A stretch of 64,000 nt of DNA from Paenibacillus sp. MSJ-34. GTDB lineage: Bacteria; Bacillota; Bacilli; Paenibacillales; Paenibacillaceae. Numbering within the stretch: position 1 is the first letter of the stretch; each line of letters begins with the position of its first letter. Under the pieces are notes generated by a model, which saw only the letters and a list, made by a program, of their open reading frames with translations, had not been told where the DNA came from and did not search any database. The position numbers and the translations under genes are program-made. The stretch lies in the NCBI RefSeq assembly GCF_018918005.1, contig NZ_JAHLPR010000031.1, positions 20,555 through 84,554 of the forward strand, written 5' to 3'. Below are positions 24,991-33,166 of this stretch, in pieces.

Positions 24991-26790
24991 ATGGTACATC
25001 GGATGGAATATCCCAGGCCTCAGTTTGTAAGGGAAGATTGGGCCAATCTCAACGGCACATGGCAGTTCGAATTCGACGACAACAATGTGGGCGCAAGCCG
25101 GAAATGGTATACCGGCGATTCCTTCTTCACCCGCAAGATCGAAGTGCCTTACGCTTATCAGACGAAATTGAGCGGAATCGGCGATCCTTCGTTCCATGAC
25201 GTCGTTTGGTACCGCCGCGAATTTACGGTGAACGAAGCGTGGAAAGGCAAACGCGTCCTATTGCACTTCGGCGCCGTCGATTATCGCGCATGGGTATATG
25301 TGAACGGGCAATTTGTCGGCACGCACGAAGGAGGCAACGTTCCGTTCCATTTCGATATTACCGATGAATTGACTTGGGAACGGGAACAGGTTACCGTTCG
25401 GGTCGAAGACCCGTCCACGGAGGAAACGATTCCCCGCGGCAAACAATTCTGGATCGAGAAGCCGGAGGCGATTTGGTATACGCGTACGACTGGCATTTGG
25501 CAAACCGTATGGCTCGAAGCCGTTCGGCCGACGCGGATCGAGAAAGTGAAGTATTACCCGAACGTCGACACGGGAGAAGTTGCGATCGAGTGGGAAACGA
25601 CGGGCGATTACAAAGGGAAAGAGGCCGAAATCAGGATTTCCTTCAAAGGCGAGCTTGTCGCTTCGGATCTGGTCCGGCTGCAATCCGCGTATACGAAACG
25701 GACGATTCATGTATTCAATCGTCATATTTTCCGGACGCCGTACCATCATAACGGCTGGACGTGGTCGCCGGAAACGCCGAATTTATTCGACGTCACATTT
25801 CTATTGAAAGATGCCGACACGGAATTGGATCGCGTTCAATCCTACTTCGGCATGCGCAAAGTTCATATTGAGAACGGCATGGTCTATCTGAATAATAAAC
25901 CTTATTATCAAAAGCTTGTCCTCGATCAAGGCTATTGGCCGGAAGGTCTTCTGACGGCGCCGAGCGACGAGGATTTGAAGAAAGATATCGAATTGGCGAA
26001 GCAAATGGGCTTCAACGGCTGCAGAAAGCATCAGAAAGTGGAGGATCCGCGTTTCCTTTATTGGGCGGACGTCTTGGGGTATATCGTATGGGGCGAATGC
26101 GCGTCATCCCCTTCTTACAGCGAAGATGCGGCCGCAAGATTAACCAGAGAGTGGATCGAAATCGTAGAGAGGGACTTCAACCATCCATCAATTCTCGCTT
26201 GGGTTCCGCTGAACGAGAGCTGGGGCATTCCGATGGTGCGCAGCTCCGGCCAGCAGCAGCATCACAGTTTGGCGATGTATCATTTAATCCATTCCTTGGA
26301 TACGACGCGGCTTGTCATTTCCAATGACGGTTGGGAGTTGACGAAATCCGATATTTGCGCGATTCACAATTACAATCACGGGGCTCCGGGAGAGACGGGG
26401 AAATACGAGTATTACAAACAATCGCTCTCTACCAAGGAAGACCTTCTGAAATCCCAGCCGGCGAAACGACGCATTTACGCGAACGGATTCGCACATCAAG
26501 GCGAGCCGATTCTATTGACGGAATTCGGGGGAATCGCCTTCAAGATCGGCTCCGAAGAGGGATGGGGATACACTTCCGTCTCGAACGAACAAGATTTCGT
26601 GCAAGAGTACCGCAGAGTCATCGAGGCCGTGTATGCTTCGCGCGCGATCCACGGATTTTGCTATACGCAGTTGACGGACGTGGAACAGGAAATTAACGGC
26701 TTGTTGACGTACGACCGGAAGCCGAAATGCGATTTGAACGAGATTCGAAAGATCCATGGCATGTGGAATCAAGAAATCGTCGAAGCGTAA
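24991..26790 (+). CDS. Glycoside hydrolase family 2 protein (beta-galactosidase/glucuronidase type)
   Basis: A 599-residue GH2 enzyme without signal peptide, so probably cytosolic. Domains: sugar-binding jelly-roll (about 5-175), immunoglobulin-like (180-275), TIM barrel (280-595). Glu409 in VPLNESWG is the acid/base and Glu511 in ILLTEFGG the nucleophile. The length is near beta-glucuronidase rather than LacZ. The specificity cannot be decided. ATG at 24991 has AGGAG 10 bases upstream. It is co-transcribed with the ArsR-type sensor. A GH43 remnant follows, which suggests a former pectin- or hemicellulose-degrading operon. Confidence 0.85.
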   Translation: MVHRMEYPRPQFVREDWANLNGTWQFEFDDNNVGASRKWYTGDSFFTRKIEVPYAYQTKLSGIGDPSFHDVVWYRREFTVNEAWKGKRVLLHFGAVDYRAWVYVNGQFVGTHEGGNVPFHFDITDELTWEREQVTVRVEDPSTEETIPRGKQFWIEKPEAIWYTRTTGIWQTVWLEAVRPTRIEKVKYYPNVDTGEVAIEWETTGDYKGKEAEIRISFKGELVASDLVRLQSAYTKRTIHVFNRHIFRTPYHHNGWTWSPETPNLFDVTFLLKDADTELDRVQSYFGMRKVHIENGMVYLNNKPYYQKLVLDQGYWPEGLLTAPSDEDLKKDIELAKQMGFNGCRKHQKVEDPRFLYWADVLGYIVWGECASSPSYSEDAAARLTREWIEIVERDFNHPSILAWVPLNESWGIPMVRSSGQQQHHSLAMYHLIHSLDTTRLVISNDGWELTKSDICAIHNYNHGAPGETGKYEYYKQSLSTKEDLLKSQPAKRRIYANGFAHQGEPILLTEFGGIAFKIGSEEGWGYTSVSNEQDFVQEYRRVIEAVYASRAIHGFCYTQLTDVEQEINGLLTYDRKPKCDLNEIRKIHGMWNQEIVEA

Positions 26791-26817
26791 TAGCGGGGAA
26801 GGAGCCTGAGAACGATT

Positions 26818-26985
26818 ATGAAACTAGGATATCGGACGGGGCGCACCGTAACGGCGGACCAAATTCACGCGCGCGATCCGTTCGTGTTTCCATAGGAGAA
26901 GGACGGCAAATAGTATCTGTTCGGCGCAACGTTTGCGGACGGATGCGGAACTGGCGGAATAGCAGGTAGTGTTGAGAAGAGAGAG
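26818..26985 (+). pseudogene. N-terminal remnant of a GH43-like glycosidase
   Basis: From ATG 26818 the frame reads HARDPFVFP, stop, EKDGK, stop, YLFGATFADGCGTGG. RDPFV...YYLFGT-type sequence is the start of GH43 arabinan/xylan-active enzymes, where the Asp of RDP is catalytic. Two in-frame TAG codons and loss of everything downstream make it a dead fragment. GAAGGAGCC precedes the ATG, so it was once expressed after the GH2 gene. Confidence 0.68.
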
Positions 26986-26997
26986 GGTTATGGGAGT

Positions 26998-27183
26998 ATG
27001 TTGTACTAAATACAACATTTCGGACCCTTTTCATACGGACACGGCGCCAATGTTGTAATTAATACAACATTTGAGGGGCAAATGTAGGGAATGATGCCCT
27101 TCGTGTGCTTCTATGTTGTAGAACGTGCAGCATGCAATGCCACCCCGCCCCTTAACATACTTAAATGTTGTAATTTATACAAC
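26998..27183 (+). repeat. Array of four ATGTTGTA hairpins
   Basis: Inverted repeats with 8-9-bp stems and 5-base AT-rich loops: ATGTTGTA-CTAAA-TACAACAT (26998-27018), AATGTTGTA-ATTAA-TACAACATT (27049-27071), ATGTTGTA-GAACG-TGCAGCAT (27113-27133) and AATGTTGTA-ATTTA-TACAAC (27164-27183). Starts are 52, 63 and 52 bp apart. In the third copy the stem is fully paired only if G-U wobbles are allowed, which hints at selection on RNA. Confidence 0.8.
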
Positions 27184-27256
27184 CTGCATCAAGAGGTTAT
27201 CCTGGAATATCGGGCGGAAGGATAGGATGCGCGACGAAACTAGACGAAACTAATAA

Positions 27257-27291
27257 ACGGAGGAGACGAACCAGAAGGTCCGCTCCTCCGT
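27257..27291. terminator. Terminator of the SH3-SpoIIP gene
   Basis: Stem ACGGAGGAG / CTCCTCCGT with a loop of about 17 bases, directly behind the minus-strand stop codon. T-rich on the + side. Confidence 0.7.
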
Positions 27292-27298
27292 TTTCCCT

Positions 27299-28645
27299 TT
27301 ATGCATTGCGCTTCGTTGCCTTCACTGCAGCCAACTGCTTGTCGGGTGCAGAGGCGTTTCTCGAGCCGTAATATTCCGCGAATACGTCGGCGATCGCTTC
27401 CGCCGCATGCAAGCTTTCCTGCAGCGTATTGTTCGTGCCCCCGATTTCCATCAGCAGACTGCCGGGGGAAAGCGACTGGTTATATTCTCCGTTCCCTTGA
27501 TGAACGCTTTTGGTAAGAATGCCGCGCGACAATCCCGGATACTTTTCGTTTAACAGTTCGTTCAACGCTTCGGCGAACGCTTTATTCTCCTCGTAGCCGG
27601 CATGGGCGGTGCCGATGACGAACAGAATGCGCGCATACGATTTGCCGTCGATCGTCGCCGTCGTTTTCTCGCGCGGAACGTTGGCGTCGCGATGAATATC
27701 GAAGAAGTAGCTAAGGGAAGGGTGCTCCTGCATCGCTTTCTCGACCGCTTTGCGGGATACTTTGTACGATTGGGAGAAATTCAAGTTTTCCTCTTTCAAC
27801 CGCTTCGTAATATCCTCTTCTCCGGCTAAGGCCGGGATGCCTTTCTCCTGCAAAAGCTGGCTTAAGTGTTTTCCGACCAACGTAATGTTCACTTCCGGGT
27901 CGTCGACGGAAGTTCCTTTTGTGTTGCGTGCGATATTTTTCCATGATTCCTGATTATGAGTATGATAGATATACAATGCCGGCGCGAATTCCGCGTCCGT
28001 GATCGCGGGCGGAATCGCAATTCCGTTTCGGCTCAGGAAGTCGGTTTGTACGACCCAGCTTGCGACATAAGCCGTGCTTTGGTCGGGGAGAGTAACAAGA
28101 TACCAATCCCCCTCCGTCTCGACGATCGGATACGTTTCGCCGGGCTGCGCTTTGCCGGTAATGTCGTACTCGGTTCCCGGCCCGCTGCGTAAATTGGTCA
28201 CGTCGACAATATTTACGACCGTTGCCTGATTCTGAGGCGTGTCAGTGCCCGCCGCAGGCTGCGTTTCGGTAGAGTCGGCGCCTGCCGGTTTCACTTCGGC
28301 ACTCGCCGGTTTGGCCTTCTCATATTCTATGTATTGGTGGAATACCCAGCCGGAACTATCGTCCGACAATTTGATTTTCACCCATTCCTCTTGCGTGTCA
28401 AGCACTTCGTACTTCTTCGACTTTCCGATCTTTTCGACGATCGATGCGGTTAAATTCGGCTTCGTACGTACATTCAGCCGGTCTACCGTGCTTCTGGCAT
28501 ATGCGGCTTTGACTTCTCCTTGGATATCGGGTTGAATGATAAAGGCTTTTTCCTGCAATACCGGGCTCGAGGCATATGCCACATTCATCGTGCCAATCAA
28601 CAGGAAAGAGCTAACGGCTGCGCTTAGTAGTTTGTAACGTAACAA
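27299..28645 (-). CDS. Secreted peptidoglycan hydrolase: two SH3b domains plus SpoIIP domain
   Basis: About 448 residues from the TTG at 28645, which follows GGGAGAGGGAG and gives a clean signal peptide ending in AYAS; an ATG at 28693 would add 16 residues. Two bacterial SH3 domains (RLNVRTKPNLTASIVEKI...; TNLRSGPGTEYDITGKA...) are separated by a Pro/Ala/Thr linker. The C-terminal half has SpoIIP motifs: IYHTHNQESW, FDIHRDA and LLMEIGGTNNTLQE. SpoIIP is an amidase and endopeptidase of engulfment. SH3b domains on it are unusual. A spore or cell-wall role outside engulfment is possible. Confidence 0.82.
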   Translation of the reverse strand: MLRYKLLSAAVSSFLLIGTMNVAYASSPVLQEKAFIIQPDIQGEVKAAYARSTVDRLNVRTKPNLTASIVEKIGKSKKYEVLDTQEEWVKIKLSDDSSGWVFHQYIEYEKAKPASAEVKPAGADSTETQPAAGTDTPQNQATVVNIVDVTNLRSGPGTEYDITGKAQPGETYPIVETEGDWYLVTLPDQSTAYVASWVVQTDFLSRNGIAIPPAITDAEFAPALYIYHTHNQESWKNIARNTKGTSVDDPEVNITLVGKHLSQLLQEKGIPALAGEEDITKRLKEENLNFSQSYKVSRKAVEKAMQEHPSLSYFFDIHRDANVPREKTTATIDGKSYARILFVIGTAHAGYEENKAFAEALNELLNEKYPGLSRGILTKSVHQGNGEYNQSLSPGSLLMEIGGTNNTLQESLHAAEAIADVFAEYYGSRNASAPDKQLAAVKATKRNA

Positions 28646-28868
28646 ATTGCTCCCTCTCCCTATGTCAATAATATCGTCTATACATTTCGACATCGATTGG
28701 CGAAATCCCTCCTATCAAATCGAAACGTGACGTAAGACCTATGACCGGAGGCTTGTTCGTGCGAAAGCGGTCCGAATCGTGCCCGGATCCGGCTTCATTT
28801 GGATTCGGGGCTCCACTCTTGTTATAATTGAACATGACACCCTCGACTGCCGAAAGGAGGAGCCGTGG

Positions 28869-29165
28869 ATGGAAGCAATCGCTATTCAACGATGCGTCGA
28901 AATCGTCAGGGAGATCCGCGACGGGAAGAAGCGGATCACGGAATTTTCATTCGACATGCATCTGTATCCGCATCAAATCGCCGTGAAAGACGAGCAAATT
29001 ACCCTTTCTACGGTGTACGATATTTCTTATCGGACCAATCGCGGCGCCGATGCGATCGGATTTCTCTATTTGCATACGAACCGCGGCGTGCGGACATTTT
29101 ATGTGAGGGAACATCCGGCTTCGTTTATAGATGCCTATCAAAAACTGAAAGACAGCCGCTCGTAA
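28869..29165 (+). CDS. Small conserved hypothetical protein, PH-domain-like
   Basis: A 98-residue protein with no signal peptide or membrane helix. The alternating strand pattern FSFDMHLYPHQIAVKDEQITLSTVYDISYR ... IGFLYLHTNRGVRTFYVREHPASFIDAYQKLK looks like a small beta barrel capped by a helix, as in bacterial PH-like domains. AAAGGAGGAG lies 6 bases before the ATG. Function unknown. A strong terminator follows, so it is monocistronic. Confidence 0.68.
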   Translation: MEAIAIQRCVEIVREIRDGKKRITEFSFDMHLYPHQIAVKDEQITLSTVYDISYRTNRGADAIGFLYLHTNRGVRTFYVREHPASFIDAYQKLKDSRS

Positions 29166-29167
29166 GA

Positions 29168-29217
29168 AGCTTGCGATGATCGATTCAATAGGGTCGATAG
29201 GCGCAGGCTTTTTTTTG
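29168..29217 (+). terminator. Rho-independent terminator
   Basis: AGCTTGCG pairs with CGCAGGCT (one G-U pair), with an inner ATCGAT/GTCGAT stem, followed by eight T. Confidence 0.8.
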
Positions 29218-29243
29218 ATTTTTAGCAATTCCGTAATTTCATA

Positions 29244-29272
29244 TTGACTAATTCCGATAAAACAAATAAGAT
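29244..29272 (+). promoter_or_regulatory. Promoter of the catabolic operon
   Basis: TTGACT and TAAGAT with a 17-base spacer, about 55 bp before the GTG of the first gene. Confidence 0.6.
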
Positions 29273-29331
29273 TTATAGGTATAAGGGGTTTGAACGAATG
29301 AAGTCGAAAATCGTCGTACGGGGGTGATTGC

Positions 29332-30141
29332 GTGAAATTCAATTTCGACCATCTGGTTCACCTGGTTAAGGAACCTGAGCGTGCGCTTCGGGAATTAACG
29401 CAGATCGGACTTGTCGGTTCGATGGGCGGAGAGCACTCGCAGTGGGGCTCGTTCAATTCATTGTGCTATTTCGGTTTAAGCTATATCGAATTTCTCGGGA
29501 TTAACAGGCCGGAAACGGCGTTGAAAGTCGACGACAACGAACTCATTAAGGAAGCCGTAAGGGAGCTTCCAGGGAACGAAGGCTTGTCGACGATCGCACT
29601 GCGCACGAACGATATCGAAGGAGCGGCCGAATATATTCGTAAGCTCGGGAGAGTCGTGAAAGGACCCTTCCCCGGAAGGCGGACCCGCCAGGACGGAAGT
29701 ATCTTGGAATGGTCGATGTTTTTTGTGGAGCGTCTCGCATCCGATGAAAGTTTGCCGCCTTTCTTTATCGATTGGAAGCAATCGGATCGAGAGCGCGAAC
29801 AAGAGCTGAAGCAACGGCAGTTGATTCGGGAGCATCCGCTCGGCCCCGTCCGGTTGCAGGAAGTTCTATTTGCCTCACAATCGCTAGACGCAACCGTCGC
29901 AACTTGGAGCGCACTGTGCAATCTGGAACCCGAACAACCCTTTGACGATCCGGAGATTGCGGCGCGCTGCATCAAGCTTCGCCTTCCCGGGGGGGATTTG
30001 GTGTTCTGTTCCCCGACGGGTCCCGGATTGACCCGGCAGCGTTTAAGCGCGAAAGGTCCCGGCCCGTTTCTCGTCCGTTTCGAGGGCGCGGAGGCGAAGC
30101 AAACGAAAGACTTGTTTGGAAGCGAATATCAATTTCACTAA
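29332..30141 (+). CDS. Glyoxalase-like (VOC) domain protein
   Basis: A 269-residue protein of the glyoxalase-like domain group (two related halves; FDHLVHLVKEPERALRELTQIGL at the start). FDHLVH and a later Glu region suit a metal-binding VOC fold. GTG start with GGGGGTGATT upstream. It is the first gene of an operon with a quinone-reductase-like MDR enzyme and an acid-CoA ligase. Such proteins isomerise or cleave small oxo-compounds, but no substrate can be deduced. Confidence 0.7.
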   Translation: MKFNFDHLVHLVKEPERALRELTQIGLVGSMGGEHSQWGSFNSLCYFGLSYIEFLGINRPETALKVDDNELIKEAVRELPGNEGLSTIALRTNDIEGAAEYIRKLGRVVKGPFPGRRTRQDGSILEWSMFFVERLASDESLPPFFIDWKQSDREREQELKQRQLIREHPLGPVRLQEVLFASQSLDATVATWSALCNLEPEQPFDDPEIAARCIKLRLPGGDLVFCSPTGPGLTRQRLSAKGPGPFLVRFEGAEAKQTKDLFGSEYQFH

Positions 30142-30156
30142 AAGGAGCTTATTAGA

Positions 30157-31134
30157 ATGAGAGCAGCTTTAATTGTCAAACATGGAGACCGCAGCAACGT
30201 TGTCGTTGGACAATATCCGAAGCCTCAGCTTCAATCGGGGGAAGTGCTGATTGCCGTCAAAGCTTGCGGTTTGAATCATTTGGACATATTCGTACGAAGA
30301 GGAATTCCGGGAAGAACGCTGGAGCTTCCGCATATTTCCGGAGGAGACATTGCCGGAGAGGTTGTTGAAGTCGCCGGCGACGTGCAAGGAGTGAACCTCG
30401 GGGATCGCGTTCTGATCGATCCGCTCATCAACGGGCAGGCTTTGGGCGAAGACTTGACGGGAGGGTTGTCCGAATACGCCAAAGTTCCGGCGGCGAACTG
30501 CATTCCGATCCCGGAAGGCATCTCCTTTGAGGAAGCCGCTTCGCTGCCGATCGCTTACGGTACCGCCTGGAGAATGCTGATTACGAGAGGGCAATTGAAA
30601 GCGTCCGAAACGATCCTGATTCTGGGAGCGAGCGGAGGGGTTGGTACGGCTGCCGTCCAAATCGCCAAACTGACCGGAGCGACCGTCATTGCCGCCGCAA
30701 GCTCGGACAGCAAGCTCGAACAATTGAAAGGCTTGGGTGCCGATTATTTGATCAATTACGCTAAAGAGGATTTCTCCAAGAAAACTTGGAACATTACCGG
30801 GAAAAAGGGCGCCGACGTCATCGTCGATTATACCGGTAAAGAAACGTGGCCGAAGAGCATCAAAGCTACTAAAGTTGGAGGAAGAATCCTTACTTGCGGA
30901 GCCACAACCGGTTTCGAGGCGACAACGGATTTAAGATACGTTTGGGTAAGGGAGATTGCTATATTAGGTTCGAACGCATGGGAGCGCAGCGATCTGGAAA
31001 CATTGTTGAGCTTGGTGCAAGAGGGCAAATTGAAGCCGATTATCGACCGCGTGCTTCCGCTCGAAGAGATTCAAGAAGCGCACCGGATTATTGAGGAAAG
31101 GGAAATCTTCGGAAAGGTGATTATAAAGCCGTGA
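30157..31134 (+). CDS. MDR-family alcohol dehydrogenase / quinone oxidoreductase-like protein
   Basis: A 325-residue medium-chain dehydrogenase. NHLDIFVRRGIPG and SGGDIAGEVVEVAGDV form the GroES-like domain, and LGASGGVGTAAVQIAKLTGA is the NAD(P)-binding motif. The GHE motif of zinc alcohol dehydrogenases is replaced (HISGGDIAGEV), so catalytic zinc is unlikely and a quinone- or enoyl-reductase role is favoured. It ends overlapping the ligase gene by 4 bp. Confidence 0.8.
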   Translation: MRAALIVKHGDRSNVVVGQYPKPQLQSGEVLIAVKACGLNHLDIFVRRGIPGRTLELPHISGGDIAGEVVEVAGDVQGVNLGDRVLIDPLINGQALGEDLTGGLSEYAKVPAANCIPIPEGISFEEAASLPIAYGTAWRMLITRGQLKASETILILGASGGVGTAAVQIAKLTGATVIAAASSDSKLEQLKGLGADYLINYAKEDFSKKTWNITGKKGADVIVDYTGKETWPKSIKATKVGGRILTCGATTGFEATTDLRYVWVREIAILGSNAWERSDLETLLSLVQEGKLKPIIDRVLPLEEIQEAHRIIEEREIFGKVIIKP

Positions 31135-32696
31135 GACCTCAATCGGGAAATTTCGGAGAGCTGTTCCATGAAGCGGTGCGTCGCGTTCCCGATCAAATTG
31201 CGTTAATAGCGGAAGGCGTCTCCGTAAGTTACCGGGAACTGGAGCGGCGTACGAACCGGGCGGCGAACCTGTTCCGGTCTTATGGCGTCGGTCAAGGCGA
31301 CAGGGTGGCCCTGTTGTTCCCGAACGACTATCGCTTCATCGAAATCTGTTTCGGATTGATGCGAATCGGCGCAGTGCCGCTGCCTTTGAATATGAAGCTC
31401 GATACGGGCGCTCTTTCTTATATCGTGACGGACAGCGGAGCAAAGCTGCTCGTCTATCACGAATCGTTGGCGGATAAAGCGGTTCATGTGAAATCGCCTC
31501 ATGTAACGGAACCGAGGGTGTTTGTCGGCGATCAGCCGATGAATCAAGAAGGCGGTTTCCCAGCCGCCATCGATTACGAGAAGGAAGCTTCCCGCATGCC
31601 GGACGAGTTGACGGTTGAACGGATGAAGGACGACGATCTTTGTTTCTTGCTGTACACTTCCGGATCTACCGGAAGGCCGAAGGGCTGCATGCTGACTCAT
31701 GGAGGGCAATGGTGGAATACGGAAGCGAACTGCGAGGCGCTTGGAATCGGAAGCGGGGACCGGTCTCTTGTCTCGGTTCCTCTGTACCATAAGAACGCGA
31801 TGATCAATGCCGTGAAGCCGTGCCTGTTCAAAGGGGCGTCCCTCGTCATTTTGCCTGGGTTCCAGCCGGAAGATGTCGTTCGCGCGATCGAGCGGTATGA
31901 GGTGACCTATACGACCGGGGTCCCGGCCATGTATAAAATGATTTTGGCCTATTGCAAGGAACATCCGGGCCACCGTCTGCCATCCTTGAAATTTCTCGTT
32001 TGCGGATCCTCCGAGGTTCCGGAGGAACTGAAGCTGGAATTGCAGGACACGTTTCAAGCCGAAATATTGGAAGCTTACGGCCTTACCGAAGGAGGGCCCC
32101 AGGTGCTTGCGTCGCCTCGTTCGGTGCCCGGACGCCAAGGCTCGTCGGGCTTGCCCGTTCCGGGATGCGAAGTAAGAGCGGTCAGTACGGACGGGGAAGA
32201 ACGCCCGCTTCCACCGGGAGAAATCGGAGAACTGTGGGTAAGAAGCCCTGGAGTGGCGAAAGGCTATTGGAATTTGCCTGAAGCGACGCGCAAGCGAATC
32301 ACTCCCGACGGGTGGCTGAAAACGGGCGACCTCGTCCGGTTCGATCGGGACGGGTACGGTTATATCATCGGCCGCCAGGACGATATGATCAACATCGGCG
32401 GGGAGAAAGCGTATCCGAAAGAGATCGAGAACATTCTGTCGCTTCATCCCGATATCGCGGACGTATGCGTGATCGGCATGCCTTATGACATGAAAGGATA
32501 CGCCCCTGCCGCATTTGTAGTGAAACGTCCGGGTTCCGCCCTGTCGGAGCGGGAGGTCAAGGACTTCTTTCTGGAGCGGGGTCCGGCTTACGCCCATCCG
32601 CGCAAAGTCCTTTTTCTCGAACGCCTGCCCTTGTCCGGTACCGGCAAGGTCGACAAAGCCGCATTGAAAACATTATTGCAGACCGTTCAACGGTAG
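31131..32696 (+). CDS. Acyl-CoA / carboxylic acid-CoA ligase (AMP-forming)
   Basis: A 521-residue adenylate-forming enzyme. The P-loop-like motif YTSGSTGRPKG is at 175-185, and YGLTEGGP, the hinge GRQDDMINIGGEKAYPKEIE and the C-terminal catalytic Lys in PLSGTGKVDK are all present. GTG start overlaps the preceding stop (GTGA). It activates a carboxylic acid as its CoA thioester. Neighbouring acyl-CoA dehydrogenase, thioesterase and an ABC importer suggest the acid is taken up and oxidised. Chain or ring type is undetermined. Confidence 0.87.
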   Translation: MRPQSGNFGELFHEAVRRVPDQIALIAEGVSVSYRELERRTNRAANLFRSYGVGQGDRVALLFPNDYRFIEICFGLMRIGAVPLPLNMKLDTGALSYIVTDSGAKLLVYHESLADKAVHVKSPHVTEPRVFVGDQPMNQEGGFPAAIDYEKEASRMPDELTVERMKDDDLCFLLYTSGSTGRPKGCMLTHGGQWWNTEANCEALGIGSGDRSLVSVPLYHKNAMINAVKPCLFKGASLVILPGFQPEDVVRAIERYEVTYTTGVPAMYKMILAYCKEHPGHRLPSLKFLVCGSSEVPEELKLELQDTFQAEILEAYGLTEGGPQVLASPRSVPGRQGSSGLPVPGCEVRAVSTDGEERPLPPGEIGELWVRSPGVAKGYWNLPEATRKRITPDGWLKTGDLVRFDRDGYGYIIGRQDDMINIGGEKAYPKEIENILSLHPDIADVCVIGMPYDMKGYAPAAFVVKRPGSALSEREVKDFFLERGPAYAHPRKVLFLERLPLSGTGKVDKAALKTLLQTVQR

Positions 32697-32724
32697 AATC
32701 GGGAACGGGGGAAGGAATGAACAT

Positions 32725-33132
32725 ATGAGTATCGATACAGAGCGTTTGCTATCTATTTTGAACCGTCCGCGGTACCATCAGTTTTTGGGATTGGAGCTTG
32801 TCGAGGCGAAGGAAGGATATATTAAGCTCCGTTTGCCGTTTCGCGAACAATTTCTGGGAGACGAGTCCGGAACGTATATTCATGGAGGCATCCTGGCTTC
32901 GCTCATCGATATTGCCGGAGATTTCGCCTTGATTACGCTCCACAACCGGGGGCTGCCGACGGTCGACCTAAGAATCGATTATTTGAGGCCCGCCCGCAAG
33001 GAAGATTTGTATGCGATCGCCACGGTCGTCAAAAACGGGCGTTCGTTAGGGATCGCCGATATTGCCGTCGAGAACGTCGAAGGCAAGCAAATCGCTGTAG
33101 GACGAGGGCTGTACAGCACCGCACAGGCTTAA
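32725..33132 (+). CDS. PaaI-family hotdog thioesterase
   Basis: A 135-residue single hotdog domain. YIHGGILASLIDIAGDFA (HGG at 53-55) is the PaaI signature helix. It hydrolyses acyl- or aryl-CoA thioesters and typically rescues CoA trapped in dead-end intermediates of aromatic or fatty-acid catabolism. Placed 28 bp after the ligase in the same operon. Confidence 0.87.
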   Translation: MSIDTERLLSILNRPRYHQFLGLELVEAKEGYIKLRLPFREQFLGDESGTYIHGGILASLIDIAGDFALITLHNRGLPTVDLRIDYLRPARKEDLYAIATVVKNGRSLGIADIAVENVEGKQIAVGRGLYSTAQA

Positions 33133-33166
33133 CAGATATGCGCTATACATGGGGAGGAGCATGAAC

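Noticed and set aside
31203..32597. 464-codon minus-strand frame
   Set aside because: Antisense shadow of the acyl-CoA ligase gene, whose sense frame has all family motifs.
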